From Neurospora intermedia (taxonomy: Eukaryota > Ascomycota > Sordariomycetes > Sordariales > Sordariaceae): a DNA stretch of 64,000 nt. The position numbers and the translations under genes are program-made. The stretch lies in assembly GCA_037102815.1 (NCBI GenBank), contig BTPP01000001.1, positions 5,481,001-5,545,000 of the forward strand. The letters run 5' to 3'. Below, one piece after another: positions 21,847 to 32,471 of the stretch. Under the pieces are notes generated by a model, which saw only the letters and a list, made by a program, of their open reading frames with translations, searched no databases and was not told the origin of the DNA. The number at the start of each line of letters is the position of its first letter. Within the stretch, counting starts at the first letter, position 1.

Positions 21847-23279
21847 TCAGATGTTCGAATATGTACCGTAGGGCTCGCGAGCCTCACGAGGAGCCGGCTC
21901 ACCGTAGCTGCTGGTACCGGGGGCAGCGTCGCGAGGAGGACGGGCATCACGGTCGCTGGGACGGTCGTAGCCGCGATCACGGTCGTAACCGGGAGCACGG
22001 CGCTCATCAGGACCACCGCGGCCGCTGCCACCATAGCGCTCGCCTCCGCGGTCATCACGGTAACGGTCGCCACCGCGGCCATAGGCCTCATCAGCGCCAC
22101 CACGCTCACGACGATCATAGCCGCGGTCCTCACCACGGTAGCTGCGGTCGTAGCCACGGTCCTCACGGTAGCTGTTGCGCTCATAGCCACGGTCGCCGCC
22201 GCCATAACCGCCGCTGCGGTCATAGCCTCTGTCGTAGCCACGGTCGTAGCCGCGGTCATCACGGTAACCACCGCCGCGGTAGCCACGGTAAGAGTCATCA
22301 CGACCACCGCCATAGCCGCCGCCGAATCCGCCACCGCGACGACCGTTGCGGTCATCAAAGCGGCCTTCGCCTGTGTTTCAGTGAATCAGTTCGAGACTTT
22401 TCCGGGGGGAAACGCGGGGACAACCTACCTCTCTTGGGAGGACCGAAGTACTTGCCAGGAGTAGGGGTACGGGGACGAGCGCGACGAGCCATCTCGATGC
22501 TGAGAGTTCTGCCCTCAATAACCTCGCCCTGCAGGCCCTCCTTGGCAGCATTGGCCTGCTCGGGGGTCATCATCTTGACGAAACCGAAACCACGAGACTC
22601 GCCGGTGTGGGGGTCCTTCATGATCTGGCACTTCTCAACCTCGCCGTACTTCTCGAAGAGACGCGTAACCTCGGCCTCCTCCAGTCTGGGGTGAATGCCG
22701 GTGACGAAAAGGTTGGAGCCAGGGTTGCGAGCACCATCCTCCTCACCTCCCTTGGACTGGCCCTCGTCCTTGGCAGGAGCACTGGTGTTGATGTCAGATG
22801 ATATTATTTTTGGATGTTTGGACCGCATCAGGCGAGCTGGTGGCGGTGCTTACCGGTCGTTGCCGTTGGGAGACATGGAGCGACGACGCGAAGAGTCGTG
22901 GCCATCATCGCGACGCGGCGACGCACTACGGTCGCGGTCGTAGCGAGGGGCGTCCTCTAGATGAACCGGTCAGTTGCTGATGGAATATTGAGGTAGGCAA
23001 GCCGTAGCTGCACAGAGAGATGGGTGTGTCGCGACGCGAAAGGTGCGAGGATGATGATGATGATGATGCAGACGAGGACAGGCTGAGGACGGGCTGAGGC
23101 TGAAGTCGCGAAGGCCATCATCGCTCATCCGCATCCGCGTCTGGTGCTGGCGCGGATGCTAAATGCTGACGCAAAGGCCAGACAGGGTAGAGAAAAGGCG
23201 ATGACGCAGTTGAGGACGTGGACATACCATCGAAGCGATCGCCGTTGGCGTTTTCGTAGTCCATCGCAGTGGTGGCCAT
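21847..23279 (-). CDS. Tra2-like RRM protein with SR-type N-terminus and RGG/RGYDR tail
   Basis: Four exons: 23279-23228, 22956-22854, 22781-22429 and 22370-21847, giving 343 residues. The N-terminal 50 residues carry RS/SP dipeptides (RSASPRR, SSRRRSMSP). One RRM spans about residues 74-150, with RNP2 LFVTGI and RNP1 RGFGFVKM. It is followed by RARPRTPTPGKYFGPPKR, closely resembling the linker after the RRM in animal Transformer-2 proteins. The C-terminal half is Gly/Arg/Tyr/Asp-rich with repeated RGYDR and GGDR units. By family this is a nuclear splicing regulator binding purine-rich RNA; the target is unknown. All three introns have good donors (GTATGT, GTAAGC, GTAGGT), and the joined frame closes at a TGA after EPYGTYSNI. 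The long Ala/Thr/Val frame on the plus strand over exon 4 is an antisense shadow of the repeats. Confidence 0.9.
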
Positions 23280-24462
23280 TTTCGATGATTGATTGGGGAT
23301 ATGTAGAGACGTTGTCGATGCAAAGGATTGGGGAAGTTGAGGATTTGGGGAAAATCCTTGGTGGGTATATGGGTAATGCAATCCAAGGAAGTTGGTCGAA
23401 GGTGCAAAAGTGGTCGAGGCGCAAAAGGCAAACGGGGAATTCACTTGTGGTGTAGAAGGAAGCGGAACCACCAGGTCGTTGAAAGTGGACGTGTGCTGTG
23501 CTGTGCTGTGCTGTGGATGGATGGACGCGGGCGGGACGAAAAAAAGTTCAATGGAGAACGGACAGGCAGGACCTAAGGGGAGGGCGTGGATCGATGGAAA
23601 GGCTGGAACGGCCAGGGAAGAATGCACGGTTCCCTTTTAAAATTGATGTCGCATAAATGGTCCTCTCAGCTTCCCTTGTTTGCGTGTGCTGCAGGGACAC
23701 TGTTTGCCAATTAAGAAAAAAGCAAAAGCGATGATCTTCAATGACCTGAGTACGATTAATGTGAATGAACTAGTATTGTTACTTAGGTTGTTATTATTCC
23801 TGTCGCAGTGGATTGATTGATGGTGAAGTGAAGGCGGAGAGCTTGACGAACAGGCACAGAAGTGGAAACTGAAGTCTGTCGCCAGTAGTGTACAAGAAAG
23901 GCGAGACTGGCAACTGCGCATTGGTGGGCGGGCACGCGGCGTTCTCGTTGGGAGGAGGGCGACAAAGTGCGCCAAGGTTCGTGTGAGGCGACACGATGGC
24001 CTGTTGCTCTCTGCCTTTTCCGTCTGTCAATGACGGGCCAATCTTTTGCCAAGGCTCAGGCTAACAGGGCTGTTGGCAGTGGCAGAGACGACTGTTTCGC
24101 AGAGTGATCCATGTTCTTGTCAAAGTTGTCTCGAACTTTTTTCGCCAGCTCAGACCCGCTTTTCCCGCCCAGCCGCTCCTCGTCTCCGGCGAATGGGCAC
24201 GCACTTGAATGAAGACGCTAAGCCTCTTTCGTCTCAGGTTTCCGGCCTCGCTGCTGGCACATCAAAACAAAAATCTGGGGTAGGTCACAGATAAGGCTAG
24301 ATAGTATCACAGTGTACGTGATTATTGGGTGTGTTAAGTATTTATAGGTCGCAGTTCACAGGGGCACTCAGCGTCTTGTTCATTCATGATTTCAATTATC
24401 AAATCGCAATGCACCCGTTTATGTTTTCCGTACCCCTAAACGCCCCAAGCACACTCACTTTT
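23280..24462. other. Intergenic region with the Tra2-like promoter
   Basis: It runs from the start of the Tra2-like gene to the ltv1 stop, both on the minus strand. It includes a four-unit CTGTG repeat at about 23494-23514. No coding sequence is supported. Confidence 0.45.
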
Positions 24463-25789
24463 CTAGATAAACGAAGGACGGAGTCTGGCAGGTCCCAACC
24501 CTCTCCTGATCTCGTCCAGCTGCTCAAGGCCACTCTGGTACTTGCCCTTCTTCACCCTCTTCTTTCCGGCTGTCGAATGGTTCTCCAGGAACTCATCCAA
24601 CATACCATCAAAATCGGCCCTCACGTTGCCCTGAACAGTCGAGACAGCAGAAACACCCGAGACGGAACCCAAGTCGTCCATGTCAGCATTGTACTCCTCC
24701 TCCAGCTTCTCAAACCGCCCATCGAGGATGCTCAAGGCGTCCGTCCGTACAAGCGCCGAGGAGCTCATCGAGTACATGGATGGGTTGGTCATGGCACCGG
24801 CTCTCTTCTTCTTGCGTCCCCCCATTGTTGTCGTTGTCCATATCGAGGACTGCATCTCTGATGGCGCTGCCGGGCCCTTGTTCTTCTTTTCCGCCTTCTT
24901 GTCTTGCTGGTACTGCTTGAACGCATCATACCAATCATCCGATGGCCCTGATCCCTCTCCATCTTGCCCAGCACCTGTGTTGACAAGCTCCGGTACTTCG
25001 TCGTCTCCATCGTGCCTGTATTCCTTGCTAGCCTTCACTGTGTGGTCTGACTCCCAGCCGTCATCATCAAACTCGTCGTAAGCCTCCTCGAAGTCGTGCT
25101 CGTTGATCTCCTTTGCGTCCTTGGCCAGTTCCTGGAAAATGTCCTCCTCCTCGTTGTCCACGTAAGCCTCGTCCTCCAAGGCCTCCAGTACTTCGCGCAG
25201 GCGAGGGTCCATGTCTGGCTGGAAACCCGCAATGGCGTCAGGAACATCCTGTTGTGCTTGGTAGGTGAGTCTCTGGAGGTTCTTGTTGGGGAGAATCTCC
25301 TCGTCGAGCAGATCCTGGGCGTTGTTCTCGAGGTTGAGTTGCTTCAGGGCGTCCTCGAGGGTTGCCTTGCCCTTGCCCTTGTTCTGGTTTGCGACCGGTT
25401 TGGCCTCGACGAAAACGGCCTCTCCAGCTCCCGTACCCAGATCACGCAAATGCTGCATGTAATCGTACTCGGTATCGTCGAAGTAGACGCCATAGTTGGC
25501 GGCCTCACCCTCGTTGTCACGGATGCTCATGGCATCGGAACCGAGTTCGGAGGCGAGGGCACTGAGGGTCGACGACTTGTGGGCATTGGGGCGCTGTGTA
25601 GGGTTCAGCACCATGGACGGCGCCGACTCATCGTGGATAAGGGGATCATTTTGCGGACGATGGACCAGCGTGAAGTGCGTCGCTGTCTTCTTATCACTAA
25701 TCAAGGGAAGGCAAGTCAGCCACAAGGAAACAAGCGTGAGAGAATCTGGTTCAGTAGTAGGCTACTTACATCCACTTTCCCCTGGCCAT
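24463..25789 (-). CDS. ltv1: Ltv1, 40S ribosomal subunit maturation factor
   Basis: Two exons, 25789-25770 and 25696-24463, giving 417 residues. The first exon encodes only MARGKW plus two bases; the splice (donor GTAAGT, acceptor ATTAG) restores the family's hallmark start KWIDKK[17 protein letters not shown]. Ltv1 is a non-ribosomal component of late pre-40S particles that holds uS3/uS10 and the head region and leaves after phosphorylation by casein kinase 1. Further conserved stretches are [15 protein letters not shown], the acidic middle [11 protein letters not shown], and a C-terminal region ending [17 protein letters not shown]. It is divergently arranged with lsg1 across a 778-base gap. 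Confidence 0.93.
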
Positions 25790-26567
25790 CTTGACTTGTG
25801 ATACGGAGGACTTGTTCTGGTTATATGGATACGATGCTGCAAAATGACGGGTCGCAAAGCTTGAATGGTTCACAAAGTGATTCTAGGCCAAGTCCAGGGA
25901 GGTTATGGATAGACAACAGAATCAGGTGACGGGAGTGTGTCGAATTGGAAAAGCAGAAGCACCTCGCGTCTGCGGACAAGTTAGGTACGACGGGAAGACT
26001 GCAATGCGTGGAAGACGACGGGACGTCCACAGCGGATAACCGACGGGATGGATGGTAAAATTTTGGTGGGGCCAATCAAGGTTATCTTATCGGCTCAAGC
26101 GGGAAATAGTAGACTGCTGGGCTCAGCTGTTAACAGTACCTGCCTCTATAAAAGTGTACTGTGCAGTGCAGGGTAAGTAGCGATCAGCGGGTCAGAGTGC
26201 TGCCCCTGCCCTATCGTAGCGCGCAGTATCCCGCCCGTTACCGAATTGTAAGAATTTGCCCCTCCATCTCCAGTCCGCTGGGGAAATATCGAGGTTATCG
26301 CAGATTTATCAGCAGGCAGTCCAGGGTCACTTTTTACACTAGCAGAACACTCGAAGGGAATTGCTGGAAACACCCACGCAACCTCTTGCCTGTTTTGCCT
26401 TTGTTTTTTCAAGGCGTTTTTTGTCTCTATTCGTTCTATTTGTTGCGACAACTCGACAAAGTTCAGTCGTCGCAAAGTGCCGTCGTTGAAATATACGGGC
26501 GTCGAAGGAGGATTCACATTATACGAAAACCACACCAAGTACTGCGACCAGCAAGAAAACCGCCAAC
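25790..26567. promoter_or_regulatory. Shared bidirectional promoter region of ltv1 and lsg1
   Basis: 778 bases between two divergent start codons of ribosome-maturation genes, so both promoters must lie here. I could not assign specific factor sites with confidence. The lsg1 start has the context CCAACATGG, typical of fungi. Confidence 0.6.
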
Positions 26568-28592
26568 ATGGTTCTCGCAAAGTCCAAGAAGTCGGTCGGA
26601 CTCGGCAACACGTTGATGAACGATAGGTTCGGCAAGGGAAAGGGATCCGACCGGAAGCGCGTCTCAGCAGTCACTCGTATCGACCATGCGACCGGCAAGG
26701 AATACATCACGAACGACAAGCAGGATGCTGCCTGGGTCAAGATGCGCTCCATCACCGAGCAGGGCGCTCTTGACGAGTTCCTGGCCACGGCCGAGTTGGC
26801 CGGAACCGACTTCACCGCCGAGAAGATGAACAACGTCAAGATCATCCACACCGACCAGCGCAACCCTTACCTCCTCTCCGCTAAGGAGGAGCAGGCAGTG
26901 CTTGGAAAGCAAAAGGCGAACAAGAGCCGTCTTACGGTACCCAGGAGGCCGCAATGGGACTCTACAACTACTCGCGATGAGCTCGACCAGAGGGAGCGTG
27001 AGAGCTTCCTCGAGTGGCGCAGAGGGTTGGCGGAACTCCAGGAGACCCAGGATCTGTTGATGACACCTTTCGAGCGCAACCTGGAGGTGTGGAGGCAACT
27101 GTGGAGAGTCATCGAGCGGTCCGATGTGATTGTCCAGATTGTCGATGCCAGAAACCCTCTCATGTTCCGTTCCGAAGACTTGGAAGTCTACGTGAAAGAC
27201 GTCGATCCCAAGAAGCACAACCTTCTCCTGATCAACAAGGCCGATTTGATGACATACAAGCAAAGGAAGATGTGGGCGAACTACCTCAAGGGCGAAGGTA
27301 TCGACTACAGGTTCTTCTCGGCTCAATTGGCCAAGGAGATGATTGAGGCTGGTGGATATGCCGACAGTGATGAGGATTCTGAGGATGAGAGTGATGCTGG
27401 CGAGGGTCCTTCCACGAAGGAGGAGACCCCCAAGGCCGAGGAGAAGGCATCCGAGGAGAAGGAGGAGACTAAGGAGGAGGAGATCACCGAGCACAACGAC
27501 CCAGACACGCACATCCTGCGAGTCGATGAGTTGGAGGACATTCTTCTGCAATATCAACCAGAGGGTCAAGGTACGCTTCTCTTTGTCCACACAGAACTGC
27601 ATCGAATCAACCACTAACCGTATCTCTCTACAGACCGCAAGCTCCAGGTTGGTCTTGTTGGTTACCCCAACGTCGGTAAATCCTCCACCATCAACGCCCT
27701 TATTGGCGCCAAGAAGGTGTCCGTCTCCTCCACTCCCGGCAAGACCAAGCATTTCCAGACCATCCACCTAAGCGACAACGTCTTGCTTTGCGATTGTCCC
27801 GGTCTCGTCTTCCCCAACTTCGCCAACACCAAGGCCGAGCTCGTCTGCAACGGTGTCCTCCCCATTGACCAGCTGCGCGAGTACACCGGCCCTGCCGCCC
27901 TCGTCGCCCGCCGTATCCCTCAACCCTTCCTCGAGGCCGTGTACGGTATCAAGATCAAGACCAGGCCGCTCGAGGAAGGCGGCACCGGTATCCCCACCGC
28001 CGACGAGCTTCTCGACGCCTATGCCCGTCACCGCGGTTACATGACGCAAGGTCTCGGTCAGCCCGACCAGTCCCGTGCGGTCCGTTACATCCTCAAGGAC
28101 TACGTCAACGGCAAGCTCCTCTATTGCGAGCCGCCTCCGGGCTCCGGCGTCGACGGTCCCGAGTTCAACGCCGAGCTCTACGACATGGCCCATCTGCCCG
28201 AGAACCGGCGTGTGGCCATGCTGTCGGCGCTCGAGGGTGCCGACATTGACGACACCGCCACGCTCACCTCGGAGATGACGGCGCTGGCGCTCCCGCAGGG
28301 CCAAAAGTCCAAGAAGCTCGACAAGGCCTTCTTCAAGTCCGGCGGCAACGGCGGCCACATTCAGCAGGCTTTCCACCAAAAGTACTCGCAGCAGGGTCAG
28401 GCGCAGAACATGGTGAAGCACATGAGCGGTCGCAAGCTGAGGGCGCTGATTGCGGCGGAGCAGGGCGTGAATGTCAAGGAGGTGCAGATGGAGATGGGCG
28501 GTAAGAAGCACTTTAAGGGGGGTATGGGGTTGAAGGGCGGTAAGGGCAAGAGGAGAGCGGGGAGGAGTGGAAACAATGATGACGATGATTGA
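26568..28592 (+). CDS. lsg1: Lsg1, circularly permuted GTPase of 60S subunit maturation
   Basis: Two exons, 26568-27570 and 27634-28592 (donor GTACGC, branch CTAAC, acceptor CTACAG), giving 653 residues. Lsg1 is a cytoplasmic GTPase that triggers release of the export adaptor Nmd3 from pre-60S subunits. The circular permutation is visible: DARNP (193-197) and the G4 motif NKADL (223-227) precede G1 GYPNVGKSS (344-352) and G3 DCPG (388-391). Between the halves is an acidic Glu/Lys/Asp insertion (about 270-320), as in other Lsg1 proteins. The C-terminus is basic and Gly-rich, ending in an Asp run. Its divergent neighbour is ltv1, acting on the other subunit. Confidence 0.95.
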
Positions 28593-29259
28593 GTGTATCG
28601 TGCTCTTTCTTTCTAAGTTATCATCTTTTTCTTGGTACTGGGGTCCTGGGTTTAGGATCATGTATGGGATTCGGTTCTGTTTGATTTGAGGTTAAATACC
28701 AATTGTTGTTCTGGCAGTGAAAACTATATTCGTCTGTGAGGTCATTCACGTATGGCATGGAATGTCAGGGTCAAAGAATAAGGGCTCCATCTACCGCCTG
28801 GATGGTAAATCTTTTCCCTTGTCAAGCAATCAACTCATTCAGAACAGGCGTTGTACTCAGTGGGCGTTGATGAAATTACATTGGTGGTTGAAGGCATTAG
28901 CTATATCCAATTACTCCCATCCCAATTCGTATAGACGATCTAAGTGTGACTTGACAGATATGAAACCTTTCCTCCTTCCAAATCAGTAAGTAATCTACAA
29001 GCATAAGGACAAAGAAATATCTAAATGACCCTCCCTGTGTTCATCCTCCGCGACCTTTCTATCGCTTTCGATATAGACAAGTAAGTCAATGAAAAAGAAG
29101 AAGAAGGAAAGGAAAAGGCCGATGGGCGAAGAAATGACACACGCACGTACACACACAAGTAAGATAGGTACTCTCCTCTTCTTTCTCTTGTCCCGACCAC
29201 ACATTCCCGCCAGCTCCCACCATCTTCTCTCACTCTGTGACAACCAACCAACCTTTACA
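28593..29259. other. Intergenic region, convergent 3' ends
   Basis: 667 bases between the stops of lsg1 (+) and the glycosyltransferase (-). No gene is supported. Confidence 0.55.
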
Positions 29260-32200
29260 TTAATAGTTGAAAACCATCAAACTAGGATTCAACACCAACG
29301 GCGTCAAAGCATGACTAATCAAATTGATCGCCAACGGCACAATGGCTGAGAAATCCTTAATTTCCCAGCCCTTGGGCGCCCAATTGCCCAGGTAGATCAT
29401 GCCAGCCGCGACCAGGATGACAAACACGTACATCCACTTGAACGTCTTGAGGATCTTGGGAATCTCCTGGAAGAAGTTGGAGTTTTCTTTTTCCTTGCTT
29501 GTCGCGCCCCACTGCATGTCGATATGGAAAAGATGGGCGAGCAAAGCCGTGGTGACGTGGAAGGATAGACCGCCAAAGAAAATGGTCATCATGGGCGTCC
29601 ACTTGAAGTTTTCGCACAAACTGGAAAGGAGGCCGCGGTCGCCAGTGCGGTAGCGGAGGGCGGCCAGGGCAATGTGGCCCATGACGTTGAACACGACCAC
29701 CAGCGAAATGAAGACTTCCCAGGAGGACATGTACGCGTGGTCGAGGGTGTCGATGAACCAGCCCACGAGGAAGTAGTTGAGCAGCGTGAGCATGAGGGCC
29801 GAGGCGAGGGCAAAGTACGAGCACATGTAAGCGAAGATGGAGATCTTGGACGAGTACATGATGTTGCTGCCCAAATAGGTGTAGAAAAGAGGGGTGAAGG
29901 GGCCCTTGAAGATCCATCGGTGGAAAGGGTGGAAGATCATTTCCGACACGCCGTAAGCGTATTTTTGCCATCGGGCGATCTCGTCGTAGATCGTTAGGGA
30001 GACGCCCTCTTGGAATTGCGTGCCGTGGTAGGAGGCGATGCGCACGATGGAACCCTTGATTTGGAGACGTAAAGCGATGTCGAAGTCTTCGGACACATGC
30101 GATTCGGACCAGTAGGCCGTGTAGTCGTTGGGTTCGGGGACGCCGACGTCTTGGACGGCTTTTTCAAGTGAGTTAGTATGGTTGACTGGAGGAGGGAAAA
30201 AGAAAGAAAGAAAGAGAACGACGTACCTTGCCAGCGGAGGAAAGCGTTGTGGCCGACAAAGGGAGCGACTTCACCTGATCCGATAGAAAACCGAATAGCT
30301 GTGTAGACGAGGTTGGTGAAGAAGGTGATGCCGTTCTCGAAGTAATCCCAAGAGACTTGCATCACGCCGGTGGAGTGTTGGACGATAGCGACTTCAGGGG
30401 AGAGAAACAATTCGGCGGCGCCGTAGAGGAGACAGTCGACGGGCTGTAGCAAAAGCTCAATGTCAGTTACGTTTCAATCACAAAAGAAAAGCAAAGCCAG
30501 GGTAGAATACTCACCACACGGGTGTCAGAGTCAACAATCAAAATGTACTCGCCCATCCTGATGTTACCAGCCGCCTGAGCAAGCGGGTTTTCCTCGAGGA
30601 CTCTTGCAAGCGCAGCCTCGTACATCTCCTCTTCCTCCTGCTGGTCGATAAGGTCGGTACCTTCGGCAGCAAACTTGGCATCCACCATTTCCTGGAGGTA
30701 CTTCTCGACCTTTTGGGAAATGTTGAGGGCAAAGTTCATGTTGGAGGCCTTCTTGAACTTGCCCTTGCGAACGAAGCCGTCGTCGCCGTGCTTGGGGCGG
30801 GCGACCCAACCGATATTGTTGTCGTGGTAAAACTCGATGCGCTTCTGGGCTTCCTCTTCGGAGACGACGCGGAGGCCGTCATCGTTGACAAAGATCGATG
30901 CGGAGCCTTGTTACACGCAGTTAGCTTCGGTTTCACTACCTGCAGTTAAACGGGGATGGGGACGCGGGAGGAGACTACTCACCACCATGACTCTCATAAA
31001 ACGAGATAGCCGCCTGCAAACTCCGCACAGTCGGGATAATGACGCTCTCCATACCCTCCTTATAAACCGGCATCTGAATTGTGATATGCGGCGCCGTGAA
31101 CCCGTCGATGTATGCCCTTCTCAGACTCGGCTTGATGCACGAGTAGAACCTGGAGTTGGTATGCTGCCCGCCGATTGGGCCAAAGATCTGGAAAAAGTTC
31201 GAAAAGATGACCTGGAAGAAGAACAGACTGACGCACAGCAAGAACGGCACGCAAACAATTAGCGCCAGACGCGTATACGTCCCGTCGATGACGCACTCAA
31301 TCAGCAGCTTCTGAATGTAGGTGCCACAGAGAAGGACGATGCCCAGGCACATGGCCATGCCGACGAAGAAGGCGCTGGTGCGCTGAACGGGCCGCTGGAG
31401 CGACTCCTTGGCGTCTACGGACTCATCCTTCTCGAGCTGTTCGGCGCTGTCGTTGGGCAGGGCGCCCATGTTACCTAGCCCCGGAGTCAAAGGCTTCTCC
31501 GTCTTGTAAATGGAGGTGTTTGTGGAGAGAATAGAGCCTGGTCGCGATGGGACTTGCAGACGCCCGAAGGGCAGTTGACCTGTTCCCCAAACCATGGCTA
31601 GTAGCTTCTCCTCGATCCGGGCCGCGGTGGGCACGATTTGCAGCAGATCATCGTGCCACACGAGTAGAATGCCTTCTTGTCGGACCAAGCAGGCGTACTG
31701 AAACTTCTTGACGTTGGCGGGTACCATGCTGTTAAGCGAGTCGGCAATTTGGAGTTGAGAGCCGTCCATGAGCTTTATTTCGCTTTGGTTGGGTCTGAGA
31801 GACGCAAGGATGCCGTCGAGCATATCCGGCTTCATGGTGAAGGCGACGACTAGGTTGAGTCTTTGCACACAGGCAACAACTTCCTGTGACAAGTCCTCTG
31901 GTTGTGTGACATACTGTCCCCGGGACTTCTTGTATAGCACTCCGTATCCATTTGGTGTTATCTTGTTTTTGTCGGAGGGTATCCATCCGGCCTTGTCTAT
32001 CTGCTTACTGAGGTATTGGATCATCTGGCAGCAAATTGAGTTAGTGCCTGTATTCTTCCAACGTGAGTGTCCTTGATGACTTACTATCTTGAACCGGAAC
32101 TCATCGGCATATGCCACCGGCGCGGACACCCCTGTCTGGCCTGAAGCCACGGACAAAGCACTGCCTGTTGCGTTCTGATTGTAGAAATACTCGGAGCCTT

Positions 32201-32471
32201 GGAGTCCCGGGGACGGAAGAGTGTCGACACCACTGGTGGGTCCATGCTGGAAATTGGAGGGTAGTGGTGAGTTGAGAGGCGAAGGGAAACCTGACGGTGT
32301 AGAAGAAGGAATTCTCAAAGAAGGTAGAGGTCGTAGTGAAGAGACGTTTGATGGCGTAGCAGAAGGATTCCTTGAAGGAGGTAGGGGTCGAAGTAGAGGG
32401 TAGTCTGATGGTGTACCCGAAGGATTCCTTGAAGGAGGCAGAGGCCGTAGAGGGAAGTGCGAGCCTGCCAT
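29260..32471 (-). CDS. Seven-TM family-2 glycosyltransferase (possible beta-glucan synthase)
   Basis: Five exons: 32471-32085, 32024-30983, 30906-30515, 30443-30227 and 30158-29260, giving 978 residues. The cytosolic N-terminus is Pro/Ser-rich with three 19-residue repeats (LRPLPPSRNPS type, residues 8-64). Two TM helices (about 365-425) precede a GT2 domain with IFVNDDG (485/486), the metal-binding DSD (602-604), SEDFD (703/704) and EIARW (739-743). Five more TM helices follow. The layout resembles processive beta-glycan synthases, and resembles in helix number and motifs the mixed-linkage glucan synthase Tft1 of Aspergillus fumigatus as I remember it; the product here is inference. The Q of QxxRW is replaced by Glu. 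Donors and CTAAC/TACTAAC branches support every junction. The start at 32471 is the first ATG; there is none further upstream in the open frame. A GH16 gene lies 4.2 kb upstream on the same strand. Confidence 0.88.
32280..32450 (-). repeat. Three tandem 57-bp coding repeats in the glycosyltransferase N-terminus
   Basis: Three units of 19 codons starting LRPLP, each with a core like SRNPS-x-TPS. Units one and two are nearly identical and unit three has diverged. They lie in exon 1, in a probably disordered cytosolic tail rich in Pro and Ser, and could vary in number between strains. Confidence 0.8.

Noticed and set aside
21679-22464. 261-codon Ala/Thr/Val-rich frame
   Set aside because: Antisense of the RGYDR repeat exon of the Tra2-like gene; the repeat makes all frames open.
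26664-27767. 367-codon minus-strand frame over lsg1
   Set aside because: Antisense shadow caused by C/G-ending codons; the plus strand has GTPase motifs.
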